A stretch of DNA of 50,518 nucleotides from Nitrospirota bacterium (GCA_021814615.1 JAKAHZ010000007.1:1-50518); one strand, 5' to 3'. Positions 43,301 through 50,505 are shown, counted from the first letter of the stretch. The notes: generated by a model not told the origin, from the letters alone. Numbers and translations are program-made.

Positions 43301-43841
43301 CGCCCACGCGGGTGACGAGCGAAGCGTGCTCATAGCCCGTTGAAGCGAGGCCCTCGGCAAGCGCATCGGGATCGAGCTGCTCTCCCCGTTTCATGGTCCG
43401 GACGGCGTCGGCAAAAAGCTCCCAGGGCGGGAGCAGCTGCATTGCCGTCGTTGCCGGAGCCACGATGATGCAGGGTCCGCCGGTCACGAGCCGGTAGAGC
43501 ACGCGCATGCGTTCGCCCACCGTCCCGCTGTCCGGGGAGTCGGCTTCGAAGGGCAGAAGCCCCCATCCCGGAAAGAGCACTACCTCGTCCTCCGACGATG
43601 CCGCGTCGCCGTCGACGCCGAAGAACCGCGTCCGTCCGAGGAAGAACTGGAGGTCCTGCACGAGAGTCTCCGCATCCTCATCGCCTGCCGTGACGACCAG
43701 GAGGTGCCTGCCGCTCCGACGGAACAGACTCGCAAGGTACAGCGCCCTGCTTCCGCCCCAGAGCTCGGCAATCTCGATCCGTGAGGTTCCGGCGCCGGTC
43801 CGCTCAAGCGCGGGACGGAGTATGTCGTCGAACACATTCAT
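40350..43841 (-). CDS. mfd: Transcription-repair coupling factor
   Basis: 1163 residues. It removes stalled RNA polymerase and recruits UvrA. Order: UvrB-homology region (about 1-350), a short middle domain, the CarD-like RNA-polymerase interaction domain (FVVHTDYGVGEYQGLTHL), the SF2 translocase with Walker A GDVGFGKTEVALRAVFKAV and DEEH in VIDEEHRFGVRHKE, motif VI and the C-terminal TRCF domain that shields the UvrA site. Length is normal. A TATAGT with a TG two bases earlier lies eight bases before the ATG and no ribosome binding site is visible, so this mRNA may also be leaderless. Confidence 0.97.
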   Translation of the reverse strand: MNVFDDILRPALERTGAGTSRIEIAELWGGSRALYLASLFRRSGRHLLVVTAGDEDAETLVQDLQFFLGRTRFFGVDGDAASSEDEVVLFPGWGLLPFEADSPDSGTVGERMRVLYRLVTGGPCIIVAPATTAMQLLPPWELFADAVRTMKRGEQLDPDALAEGLASTGYEHASLVTRVGEFSRRGGIIDLFSPAHPLPVRIEFFGETIESIRSFDPETQRSTAGLEQAVALPVREVIVTAAGIVNLGARLAGGEQKDREVLAALRSGDLPPGMEFLAPFLYELDSLTRYLPQNSIVVMIEPGDCRKAMEERWKQAEQGRAEEAEEERTLPAVEALYRTADSLDRDLAAFPRIDLTLLAASDNAQRLDTRSSALLGVRMTKMAVAGETAMSAEGTATGLADKIKKWRDRERIVIICGTDDAAKRLQAMFREYGLFISDATSAPADGPPWPVVTMTGRLTTGFSWPSLGLIVITDEEIFGSKVHRPRQSRSRAAPFLSSFKELRPGDFVVHTDYGVGEYQGLTHLAVDGFETDFLTLRYEPDAKLYVPLYGLDKVQKYTATEGTPPKVDRLGAPTWAKTKERVKKDILVMARELVAIYAAREAMQRTPLAPPDNLYREFEAAFSFEETVDQQKAIEDVLEDMQKPRPMDRLVCGDVGFGKTEVALRAVFKAVEDGYQAAVIVPTTLLADQHYRTFSERLAPFSATVDLLSRFRTKAEQKATLQGLKSGTVDIVIGTHRLLQRDVAFRKLGLLVIDEEHRFGVRHKERIKEMRKMVDVLTLTATPIPRTLHMSLAGIRDLSIIQTPPLDRQAIQVVLARFGKRVIREAIAHELGRSGQVFFVQNRVAGIERMAAYLQNLAPEARIGVAHGQMHEDEIEEVMAKFVAGELNVLVTTTIIESGIDIPNANTIIINRADRFGLAELYQIKGRVGRSRQKAYAYLLTPEEEALSDIARTRLRAIQELSELGAGFRIAAQDLESRGAGNLLGKQQSGHIAAVGIDLYTQMMEEAMAELKGEEISQEPDTQISLRASAFLPESYIGDMSLRLAAYKEISGAGSDAEIDRIAADLADRYGRPPEPAENLLEIMKVKIAAKTAGVSRIDGGADSVSITFSENARIAPDRVMQLIRRNPGRITLIPEYTLRVKLADGSLRTASDAVKKCLQDLR

Positions 43842-43849
43842 GCTGGGAA

Positions 43850-43858
43850 ACTATACCA
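43850..43858 (-). promoter_or_regulatory. Extended -10 promoter close to the mfd start codon
   Basis: Minus strand TGGTATAGT, an extended -10, ends eight bases before the ATG. A TTGCGG lies 18 bases upstream as a weak -35. Confidence 0.5.
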
Positions 43859-43898
43859 TGCCGGTTCCGGCCGCCGCAACAGACCGGGCTGAGATTGC

Positions 43899-43927
43899 TT
43901 GACAGAGGTGAGGTTTTTGACTATTGT
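43899..43927 (+). promoter_or_regulatory. Sigma70-type promoter of the nosL operon
   Basis: TTGACA, 17 bases, TATTGT. The transcript would begin with a leader of about 140 bases containing an inverted repeat pair. Confidence 0.7.
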
Positions 43928-43954
43928 GTCCTTACGACAACGTCAGAGATCATG

Positions 43955-44037
43955 TTTTACCGCGAAGACTCCAAGACTCGAAGGAAACCGGCGTATTCTT
44001 CTTGGCCTTTCTTAGAGTCTTCACGCCTTCGTGGCGG
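43955..44037. repeat. Inverted pair of the dispersed repeat in the nosL leader
   Basis: ACCGCGAAGACTCCAAGACTC at the left and the inverse-oriented GAGTCTTCACGCCTTCGTGG at the right, separated by about 25 bases. Both belong to the CTTCGTGTCTTCGTGGT family. As RNA they could form a long imperfect stem in front of nosL. Confidence 0.6.
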
Positions 44038-44074
44038 AATGGGACGTTCTTGATCTGAATCCGGAGGCATCCCG

Positions 44075-44545
44075 GTGAAACGCTTTTCCTTCATGATCAT
44101 CCTGGTTCTGCTCGCTTCTTCTTCCTTCGCTGCCGGCCAGGTCCCTGCCAAGCCGTCCCACGCGGACAAGTGCCCGGTCTGCGGCATGTTCGTGTACAAA
44201 TATCCCGACTGGACCGCATCGCTGCGGCTGGCTGACGGCACAACGCTGTACTTTGACGGCGCAAAGGACCTCTTTGCTTTTCTGTTCGACGCTTCCCGGT
44301 ACCGCCCCGGCACGGCCGTCGGCGATATCAAGGACATCTTCGTAAAGGACTATTACAGCCTGTCGCCGGTGGACGGCCGCACTGCGTGGTATGTGGCGGG
44401 TAGCGACGTGTTCGGTCCCATGGGCCGCGAGCTCATTCCCTTTGCCAAGGAAAGCGATGCCAGGGAGTTCCGGAAGGATCACGGTGGCCTGGCGCCTCTC
44501 CCGTTCTCCGGCGTCACTCCCGCCACGCTGCAGGCGCTGAAATGA
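44075..44545 (+). CDS. nosL: NosL-family copper-binding protein
   Basis: 156 residues starting with GTG, with GGAGG seven bases upstream. A signal peptide (about 1-20, FMIILVLLASSSFAAG) without an obvious lipobox precedes CPVCGM at 33-38, the Cu(I)-binding motif of NosL. Conserved TLYFDGAKDLFAFL follows. NosL delivers copper to nitrous oxide reductase in denitrifiers, but the family is also found without nosZ, with other ABC transporters. No nosZ or nosDFY set is present here. It starts a plus-strand operon and overlaps the next gene by four bases (ATGA). Confidence 0.92.
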   Translation: MKRFSFMIILVLLASSSFAAGQVPAKPSHADKCPVCGMFVYKYPDWTASLRLADGTTLYFDGAKDLFAFLFDASRYRPGTAVGDIKDIFVKDYYSLSPVDGRTAWYVAGSDVFGPMGRELIPFAKESDAREFRKDHGGLAPLPFSGVTPATLQALK

Positions 44546-44865
44546 CCGCAACGAGACCTTCTTCATCCTATCTGCTCGCGACCTGCGCTCTCCTTGCCCT
44601 TCTGGCGGCAGCGGCAGTTCACGCAACGCTTGCGCAACGCGCCGCAGCGCCGTCCCAGGCCCGCACCGCTGCTTTGGTCAAACGCCTCGAGCTTACCGAT
44701 TTCGCGCTCCTGACCGACGCGCGATACAGCCGGAATCCGTCGCAGGCGGACCGGCATGCGCCGTTTCAGGACCATCCGCTCGCCCTCGAGCACTTTCCCT
44801 CGGGTTCGCTGATCGCGGTGCCGCCGCAGCTTCGGGAAAGGAGCGTCAACCATGGCACTCCTTGA
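44542..44865 (+). CDS. Small membrane-anchored protein of the nosL operon
   Basis: 107 residues, not recognised. One N-terminal membrane helix (YLLATCALLALLAAAAV) and a periplasmic part of about 75 residues with VKRLELTDFALLTDARYSRN. A His/Pro segment (DRHAPFQDHPLALEHFP) holds several histidines, which could matter for metal contact but proves nothing. It overlaps nosL by four bases and the permease gene by 14, so it is a real, tightly coupled operon member. Possibly an accessory subunit of the transporter. Confidence 0.75.
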   Translation: MTATRPSSSYLLATCALLALLAAAAVHATLAQRAAAPSQARTAALVKRLELTDFALLTDARYSRNPSQADRHAPFQDHPLALEHFPSGSLIAVPPQLRERSVNHGTP

Positions 44866-45979
44866 ACGTCAGCGCCGCCTCCTCGACTTCACGCTGTCCT
44901 CGCTGCTCCGTCGGAAGGGCAAGAACGGCGCGCTTGTTGCCGTGTATGCGCTCACGATCTTCCTGCTCGCCTCGGTCCTGTTCTTCGGCGAATCGCTCCG
45001 TCGCGAGGCATCGATCATCCTGGCCGACGCACCCTCGCTCGTGGTGCAGCGCATGATGGCGGGCCGGCATGAGCTCATTCCCGACAGCTACGCCGACCAG
45101 GTCCGTTCCATCCGCGGCGTCCGGTCCGTCAAGCCCCGCCTCTGGGGCTATTATTACGATCCCCTGAGCGGCGCGAATTACACGATCGTCACTTCCGAGG
45201 AGCGGAAGAACGGCACGATCGCCATCGGCAGCGGCGTCGCGTCCACGCGGAAGCTTGCCGTGGACGATGTGCTTCCCCTGCGGGCAAGCAAGGGCGATAC
45301 CATGCTCTTCACGGTCGCCGAGGTCCTGTCCGAGGAATCGGCGCTGGCCAGCGCGGACCTCATGATCGTGACGCCCGCGGATTTCCGGGAGTTCTTTGCG
45401 ATGCCTGCGGGCTTCGCCACGGACCTGATCGTGGACAGCGGCAATCCGCGCGAGTGTTCGACGATCGCCGAAAAAATCGCGATCCGGCTGCCCGACACGC
45501 GGCCGATCGTCCGGGAGGAGATCCTGCGCACCTACGATGCCATCTTCGGTCTCCGGAGCGGTATGGTTCTGGCGGTGCTTGCATGCGCGGTCATCGCATT
45601 CCTCATCTTTGCCTGGGACAAGGCCACGGGTCTCTCCGCCGAAGAACGGGCGGAGATCGGCATCTTGAAAGCAGTGGGCTGGGACACCTCGGATGTCTTG
45701 TTGATGAAGTTCTGGGAAGGCACGGTCATCTCGGTCACCGCATTCCTGGCAGGAACGGCACTCGCCTACGCGCACGTGTTCCTCGCCGGCGCGTCGCTTT
45801 TCGAGCCTGCGCTCAAGGGCTGGTCGGTGATCTATCCGGCCTTCAGGCCCACGCCGGTCTTCGATCCGGCACAGATCGTCACCATCTTCTTCCTGACCGT
45901 GGTGCCCTACATCGCCGTGACCGTGGTGCCGGTCTGGCGGGCCGCGACCATCGATCCCGATGCGGTGATGCGGACATGA
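44852..45979 (+). CDS. FtsX/MacB-type ABC transporter permease
   Basis: 375 residues with the FtsX layout: one TM near the N terminus (ALVAVYALTIFLLASVLFFG), a large periplasmic domain of about 180 residues, then three TMs (VLAVLACAVIAFLIFAW and two later). The cytoplasmic coupling helix is in ERAEIGILKAVGWDTSDVLL, a hallmark of the family. Such permeases do not pump through a pore; they transmit ATPase motion to the periplasm, as in LolCDE or MacB. Partner ATPase is the next gene, 122 bases downstream after a repeat. The substrate may be NosL-linked metal or lipoprotein handling. Confidence 0.9.
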   Translation: MALLERQRRLLDFTLSSLLRRKGKNGALVAVYALTIFLLASVLFFGESLRREASIILADAPSLVVQRMMAGRHELIPDSYADQVRSIRGVRSVKPRLWGYYYDPLSGANYTIVTSEERKNGTIAIGSGVASTRKLAVDDVLPLRASKGDTMLFTVAEVLSEESALASADLMIVTPADFREFFAMPAGFATDLIVDSGNPRECSTIAEKIAIRLPDTRPIVREEILRTYDAIFGLRSGMVLAVLACAVIAFLIFAWDKATGLSAEERAEIGILKAVGWDTSDVLLMKFWEGTVISVTAFLAGTALAYAHVFLAGASLFEPALKGWSVIYPAFRPTPVFDPAQIVTIFFLTVVPYIAVTVVPVWRAATIDPDAVMRT

Positions 45980-46008
45980 TCACTGCGCCCAAGGCCTGAT
46001 CTAATCAG

Positions 46009-46070
46009 CGAGGCACGGAGGATCCCGGAAATACAGCTGTTCTCCGTGTTCTCGGTGTCTCCGTGGTAGA
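46009..46070. repeat. Dispersed repeat copy inside the ABC operon
   Basis: GGCACGGAGGATCC and, inverted, CTCCGTGTTCTCGGTGTCTC with CCGTGGTAGA. It fills most of the gap between the permease and ATPase genes. Same family as in the nosL leader. Confidence 0.55.
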
Positions 46071-46101
46071 TGATTGCTCTTTTTTTTCTATTCGAGAATT
46101 C

Positions 46102-46782
46102 ATGATCGAACTTCGCGACGTTACCAAGATCTATAACCGCAGCAGGGCCAACGAGTTCGTTGCGCTCCGGAATGTGTCCTTCGGCGTTCCCGAGCGCGCG
46201 GTGACGGTGCTCAAGGGGCCCAGCGGCTCGGGCAAAACCACGCTGCTCACGCTCATGGGCGCCATGGCGCGGCCGACGTCGGGCAGGGTCCTGCTCTCGG
46301 GCCGGGAGATCACGAGTCTTCCCGAACGCTTTCTTGCCGGGATCCGCCGCTCCACCTTCGGGTTTGTGTTCCAGCAGCTGAACCTGATCCGGGGGCTGTC
46401 GGCACTCGAGAATGTGCTGATCCCCGCCTATCCCACCGATGCTTCCTACGCGTCGATCCGCGGCCGCGGCAGGGAGCTTTTGGCGCGCATGAACGTGAGC
46501 CATCGCGAGCACGAGCGTGTCGAGCGCCTCTCGGGCGGCGAAGCGCAGCGCGTCGCCATCGCACGTGCCTTGATCAACGATCCCCAAGCGGTGATCGCCG
46601 ACGAACCGACCGCGCACCTGGACACGAAGCTCTCGCGGGAGTTCATGGAGATCGTTGCTGCCATGAAACAGGACGGCAGGACCCTGATCATCGCAAGCCA
46701 CGATCCGATCGTGTACGAGTCGCCGGTCGTCGATGCCGTGCTCCCGCTCCGGGACGGCATGATCGCGGAGGAACACCGGTGA
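46102..46782 (+). CDS. LolD/MacB-type ABC transporter ATPase
   Basis: 226 residues with Walker A GPSGSGKTT at 39-47, Q-loop VFQQLNLIRGLSALENV, signature LSGGEAQR, Walker B AVIADEPT and the H-loop IIASHDP. The N-terminal spacing and NLIRGLSALENVLIP segment match the LolD/FtsE/MacB group, which pairs with FtsX-like permeases. I start at MIELRDVTKIYN; upstream codons in the open frame are repeat-derived. The ribosome binding site is weak (GAG five bases away). It overlaps the next gene by four bases, ATGA. Confidence 0.93.
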   Translation: MIELRDVTKIYNRSRANEFVALRNVSFGVPERAVTVLKGPSGSGKTTLLTLMGAMARPTSGRVLLSGREITSLPERFLAGIRRSTFGFVFQQLNLIRGLSALENVLIPAYPTDASYASIRGRGRELLARMNVSHREHERVERLSGGEAQRVAIARALINDPQAVIADEPTAHLDTKLSREFMEIVAAMKQDGRTLIIASHDPIVYESPVVDAVLPLRDGMIAEEHR

Positions 46783-47774
46783 TCCTCCATCCGGGGATGC
46801 TGGCGCTCCTCGCCGCGTCGCTGATCATCGCCGCCATGGCGCTGGGAGGCGCGGGCCTGGGATACCAGATCCTGCGGCGCTGGGATCCGACAAGCGGCAG
46901 CGAGCTGCAGCTCATCCTGGAGCGCCGGACCACGCTTGTTTCCACGCTCCTTGCCTGGGCCTTCGGCCTCGAATTCCTTTCCCTCTTCCTCTTTGCCGGC
47001 GTTGCCGACAGCCTGCACTCCCAGTTCGTGGGCGCCATGTGCGCGGCAGGCGTGCTGAACGCCAGCGCAACGGGGTATCCTCTCCTGATCCTCAAGATGG
47101 CGAACGTGCTCCTCGCAGGCTCCTGGCTCATCGTAAACCACGCGGACACCCGCGCAACGGACTACCCGCTGATCCGCGCGAAGTATGTGACCCTGCTCGT
47201 TGCCGCTCCGCTCTTGATCGCCGAGGCGGTTCTCCTGGTCCTCTTTGCCGGCGCGCTCAAGCCCCATGTGATCACCTCCTGCTGCGGCAGCCTCTTCAGC
47301 AGCCAGACCGAGACCATGGTCGGCGAAATGGCGCCCTTTCCTTTCCGGCCCATGGCGATCGTCTTCCTCGTATCCCTCGGCGCGGTCCTCGCAGCGGGAT
47401 GGCACACCTGGAAGACAGCGAAAGGCGGCATCCTGCTCGCGCTCCTTTCCTTCGCCGCCTTCATTGTCGTTCTTGCCTCGATCTTGTCCTGGGTCGGGCC
47501 CTATGTGTACGAGCTTCCGACGCATCATTGTCCTTTTTGTCTTTTGCAGCGAGAGTATCATTTCATCGGCTATCCGCTCTATGGATTGTTGTTTGCAGCT
47601 ACGGTATCGGGCATGGGTGCGGGGATCCTCGTTCCCGCGAAGCGGAAGCCGAGCCTGAAGATGATCGTGCCGGGCCTGCAAAGAAGCTGCGCTGCTGCGT
47701 CGGTTGTGTTGTACGGGCTCCTGTTCCTGCTCATCGCCGCCCTCGTCGCTACGTCCAACCTGAAACTGCTCTGA
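46779..47774 (+). CDS. Polytopic membrane protein with DsbB-like CPFC motif
   Basis: 331 residues with about eight TM helices. Cysteines stand out: Cys88, a CC pair at 168-169 in a periplasmic loop (ITSCCGSLF), and CPFC at 251-254 in HHCPFCLLQREYHFIGYP, close to the CPLCxxQR active site of DsbB. This suggests a membrane thiol oxidoreductase or a metal-binding protein. The fold differs from DsbB (four TMs). Within the nosL-ABC operon it could oxidise or reduce thiols needed for copper binding. That is inference from the motif and context. Confidence 0.7.
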   Translation: MILHPGMLALLAASLIIAAMALGGAGLGYQILRRWDPTSGSELQLILERRTTLVSTLLAWAFGLEFLSLFLFAGVADSLHSQFVGAMCAAGVLNASATGYPLLILKMANVLLAGSWLIVNHADTRATDYPLIRAKYVTLLVAAPLLIAEAVLLVLFAGALKPHVITSCCGSLFSSQTETMVGEMAPFPFRPMAIVFLVSLGAVLAAGWHTWKTAKGGILLALLSFAAFIVVLASILSWVGPYVYELPTHHCPFCLLQREYHFIGYPLYGLLFAATVSGMGAGILVPAKRKPSLKMIVPGLQRSCAAASVVLYGLLFLLIAALVATSNLKLL

Positions 47775-47796
47775 CAGACTGCCATGAAGGTGCGTC

Positions 47797-48201
47797 ATGC
47801 CATCCTTTCGTGATATCAGCATCAAGGCGGTGCTCGCGGGTTTCGCAGCCGATATCGTCGCCACGCTCGGAATCTCGTTCCTGCTCGTATCCGCCATGGT
47901 CGCCAATGACATCCCGGAAGCAGAGATCGGTCTCCGCATGAAGACCCTGAGCGGGCTGCTCCTCAGCCTGATCGTCGGCTTGTGCTGCACGGGCACGGGC
48001 GCTTATATCGCCGGAAGGATCGCAAAAAGCCAGGAAATGTTTCACGGAATCATCGTGAGCCTGCTCGGCATGGCGCTCGGCCTGTTCTTTACTGAAACCG
48101 GCATCCCGCTCTGGTACGACATTGCCAGTTATGTTCTCATTCTTCCCGCCGGCGCGGCAGGAGGGTATTTGGCGCTGCTCCGGCGGAAGGAACCGTCCTA
48201 A
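47797..48201 (+). CDS. Small four-TM membrane protein, unknown
   Basis: 134 residues, about four membrane helices (AVLAGFAADIVATLGISFLL, then LSLIVGLCCTGTGAYIAG, a third, and VLILPAGAAGGYLALL). A glycine-rich pattern resembles small TIGR04086-like proteins, but I cannot name a family. No catalytic residue stands out. It follows the CPFC protein by 22 bases in the same direction and is probably the last gene of the nosL operon. The next gene has its own strong promoter. Confidence 0.7.
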   Translation: MPSFRDISIKAVLAGFAADIVATLGISFLLVSAMVANDIPEAEIGLRMKTLSGLLLSLIVGLCCTGTGAYIAGRIAKSQEMFHGIIVSLLGMALGLFFTETGIPLWYDIASYVLILPAGAAGGYLALLRRKEPS

Positions 48202-48270
48202 GCCACCTCCTTCGCGAACCTGCCGAGTCCGCGCCTTCAGGCTTTCCTGACGCACCGTGAATCTTCTTTC

Positions 48271-48298
48271 TTGACAATCCCATCCCCTTCCCTATAAT
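48271..48298 (+). promoter_or_regulatory. Near-consensus promoter of the outer-membrane barrel gene
   Basis: TTGACA, 16 bases, TATAAT. It begins TTGACAATCCC like the icd and receiver-DUF4388 promoters. The leader is about 43 bases and ends in GGAGGAGG. Confidence 0.9.
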
Positions 48299-48346
48299 TG
48301 CCGGAGCTCAAGGATTTACCAAATCACTTGGAGGAGGAAGGGAAAC

Positions 48347-49024
48347 ATGAAGAGGGGGCTCATTGCAGTACTGGTTGTGATGGTCTGTCTTGTCAGCGGT
48401 GCGGCGTTTGCAAGCGAAGGCGGAAGTGAAAAAGGTCTGGAAGTGGAAGCAGGAGTAAAGGCCTGGTACAACAAGTGGAAGAGCGACGTGCCGGGTGCTG
48501 GAAGCACGACCTTTGATTCGACGCTCCTGATCGGTCCGGCTGTTGAAGTGATGTGCCCGCGGCATTTCTATTTCGAAGCGTCTTATCTCTTTTCCGTTGC
48601 TGATTACGAGCATTCCGAGGCCGGCGTGACCGAGAAATTCGATCGCAAGGACCTGGACCTTGCCGTGGGATATCAGTTCATTCCGCAGGCAGGGGTGTAT
48701 GTAGGATATAAGAAAGTTTCCATGGGCGGGGAGGGTGTTTCCTCCGATCTCACCGGTCCCATGATCGGCATTCGCGGCAATGTGCCCGTGAGCCATATGT
48801 TCGCCGTCTACGGCAACCTTACCTATCTCATGACCAAGGTGGAGGTCACCGGCGCTCCCAAGGAAGACGCACCGGGTACGGTGATCGAGCTGGGTGTGAA
48901 GGCGGAGGTCGCTAAGAAGGTCTCGGCGAACCTGGGCTACAAGATCGAAACGACCAAGGGCGATGATTCGAAGATCAAGGACACCTTCTCCGGCATCACC
49001 CTCGGTGCAATGTATGCGTTCTAA
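48347..49024 (+). CDS. Outer-membrane beta-barrel protein, OmpA/OmpW-sized
   Basis: 225 residues. A signal peptide (MKRGLIAVLVVMVCLVSGAA, cut after FA) precedes alternating-residue beta strands such as HFYFEASYLFSVADYEH, GVYVGYKKVSM and ANLGYKIETTK. The protein ends in Phe (LGAMYAF), the usual C-terminal outer-membrane insertion signal. Size suggests eight strands. No ligand or pore data can be read from it. It stands alone with a strong promoter, a good ribosome binding site and its own terminator, so it is probably abundant. Confidence 0.88.
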   Translation: MKRGLIAVLVVMVCLVSGAAFASEGGSEKGLEVEAGVKAWYNKWKSDVPGAGSTTFDSTLLIGPAVEVMCPRHFYFEASYLFSVADYEHSEAGVTEKFDRKDLDLAVGYQFIPQAGVYVGYKKVSMGGEGVSSDLTGPMIGIRGNVPVSHMFAVYGNLTYLMTKVEVTGAPKEDAPGTVIELGVKAEVAKKVSANLGYKIETTKGDDSKIKDTFSGITLGAMYAF

Positions 49025-49044
49025 GTAACAACGAGCGAAACAGG

Positions 49045-49080
49045 AACGGCGGCGAGTGTCATGCTCGCCGCCGTTTTTCG
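49045..49080 (+). terminator. Strong intrinsic terminator of the barrel gene
   Basis: CGGCGGCGAG pairs perfectly with CTCGCCGCCG (10 bp, extendable by two A-T pairs, 7-base loop), followed by TTTTTCG. Confidence 0.95.
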
Positions 49081-49140
49081 TTTATCGGCAGGTACCATGT
49101 ATCGGGAACGATGTAGAAGAAGATGCAACACGCTGGATAT

Positions 49141-50028
49141 TCACCGCAGATCAAAAGAGGACTCGACGACATCGATGAAGGACGTGACCGACACGGCGGT
49201 GGTATCGCTGCGCCAGACAACGGCAAGTTTGACCGCAGGAGGCGAGCCCGCGAGCGGGATATAGCGCACGTCCGGCCGCCTGATGTTCTTGATGAAATCC
49301 GGTAGGAGGCAGACGCCCAGTCCCGATGCCACAAGCCCCAGGACCGTCTGGACATGACCGGCTTCCTGCGCGATCCGGGGCGTGAACCCGGCGGAATGGC
49401 AGAGACTGATGAACGCGTCACGAACGACGGGCTCCGACGACCGTGTATTCGCGATAAACGGCTCCCCGGCAAGGTCCTCCATCCGTATCGACGTGCGGCC
49501 GGCCAGCCGGTGCTTCGCAGGCAGGACCGCCATCAAGGGCGCGCGCGTGAGCACGCGCGAGGTAAGCAGCGAATCCTTCACATCGGGATAGTGGAACCCG
49601 ACGTCGAGGCGTTTTGCATGGAGCGCCTTGATCTGCTCCAGGGTATTCAGTTCCTGCAGCACCAGTTCGACGCCGGGATAGCGCTCGCGGAACAACCGCA
49701 GGCCTTTCGGCAGAAAGGTATGGACCACCGAGCCGACGAACCCCACGACGATCCTGCCCGCTTCTCCCCGGCTGATCCTTCGCGCCGTTTCCGCCGCCTG
49801 TTCCGCGTGCTGCAGAAGCTGCTGGGCCTCTTTCAGAAAATAGCCGCCGCACTCGGTCAGCCTGACCGTTCGCCGGGACCGGTCGAAAAGCTTCACGCCG
49901 AGCTCTTCCTCCAGGTTCATGATCTGCTGGCTCAGGGGCGGCTGGGCGATGTGCAGCCGTTTGGCCGCCCTGCCGAAATGGAGCTCCTCGGCCACGGCGA
50001 CGAAGTATCTCAAGTGTCTCAGTTCCAT
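49141..50028 (-). CDS. LysR-family transcriptional regulator
   Basis: 295 residues. The N-terminal winged helix-turn-helix is typical (LRYFVAVAEELHFGRAAKRL then IAQPPLSQQIMNLEEELG), followed by the linker helix and a periplasmic-binding-protein-like effector domain with VLPAKHRLAGR and GLGVCLLPDF. The closest pattern is the BenM/CatM group that senses aromatic breakdown products, but the effector here is unknown. It has a good promoter and is divergent from a 65-residue gene, the usual target arrangement for this family. Confidence 0.93.
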   Translation of the reverse strand: MELRHLRYFVAVAEELHFGRAAKRLHIAQPPLSQQIMNLEEELGVKLFDRSRRTVRLTECGGYFLKEAQQLLQHAEQAAETARRISRGEAGRIVVGFVGSVVHTFLPKGLRLFRERYPGVELVLQELNTLEQIKALHAKRLDVGFHYPDVKDSLLTSRVLTRAPLMAVLPAKHRLAGRTSIRMEDLAGEPFIANTRSSEPVVRDAFISLCHSAGFTPRIAQEAGHVQTVLGLVASGLGVCLLPDFIKNIRRPDVRYIPLAGSPPAVKLAVVWRSDTTAVSVTSFIDVVESSFDLR

Positions 50029-50048
50029 ATGTTAAACGTATTGAACAA

Positions 50049-50077
50049 ATAGTATCTATATATTGGACATATGTCAA
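50049..50077 (-). promoter_or_regulatory. Promoter of the LysR-type regulator with palindrome
   Basis: Minus strand: TTGACA, 17 bases, TACTAT. The -35 overlaps the palindrome GACATATGTC at 50066-50075, a likely regulator site shared with the divergent promoter. Confidence 0.75.
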
Positions 50078-50092
50078 CATGCTGCGTAGAAT
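50063..50092 (+). promoter_or_regulatory. Candidate divergent promoter of the 65-residue gene
   Basis: TTGGAC, 18 bases, TAGAAT. Its -35 abuts the -35 of the lysR promoter, and the palindrome GACATATGTC spans both. Confidence 0.5.
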
Positions 50093-50172
50093 TTCAGTCA
50101 AGGGCCTGAAGAGGCCGGACACGCGACCGGCCGCACTCGCGCCGGAAACAGTTCATGCAGAAGGAGGGCTCT

Positions 50173-50370
50173 ATGAAAGGGATCGTTGATCAGGAAGCGA
50201 TGCGCGCTGCAATCTATTTCCGGGAGGAAGTTCTGGAGATCATGCCCGATATTCCGCGCCAGGAGCTCTCCGAGATGGTCGGCGAGTATCTCTTTTATCA
50301 CAACGCGAACGTGGGCAAAGAGCTGGCGCACGAAGTGGTCGAGGAGACCTGCGGTAAGAAGGCAGCTTGA
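50173..50370 (+). CDS. Small acidic protein, unknown, divergent from lysR
   Basis: 65 residues, not recognised. AAGGAGG lies five bases before the ATG, so translation is likely; an ATG six codons upstream covers that site and is less likely. The protein is helical with IYFREEVLEIMPDIPRQELS and a single Cys near the C terminus (ETCGKK). Its position divergent from a LysR gene makes it the candidate target of that regulator. A hairpin follows the stop at 25 bases. Confidence 0.65.
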   Translation: MKGIVDQEAMRAAIYFREEVLEIMPDIPRQELSEMVGEYLFYHNANVGKELAHEVVEETCGKKAA

Positions 50371-50386
50371 TGCTCCTTGCACTCGG

Positions 50387-50426
50387 CAAACAAAAACCGG
50401 CGGAGAGGATCGTCTCTCCGCCGGTT
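50387..50426 (-). terminator. Intrinsic terminator, best on the minus strand
   Basis: AACCGGCGGAGAG pairs perfectly with CTCTCCGCCGGTT (13 bp, 6-base loop). The T-rich tail (TTTTTGTTTG) is on the minus strand, so it mainly ends transcription coming from the right; on the plus strand the tail is poor but the stem may still slow polymerase after the 65-residue gene. Confidence 0.85.
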
Positions 50427-50470
50427 CGCTTGTGTTGTTGCTGTTCTTTTGCTGTCTTCTCTACTTCTTT

Positions 50471-50505
50471 CTCCTGGATTCCGACTCCTGACTTCTGACT
50501 CCTGG
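50471..50505. repeat. CTCCTGACTTCTGACTCCTGG-type repeat, copy 2
   Basis: Short-period run of CTCCTG/CTTCTG units with GGATTCCGACTCCTGAC, related to 36465-36500. It lies at the window edge in non-coding DNA. Confidence 0.5.
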
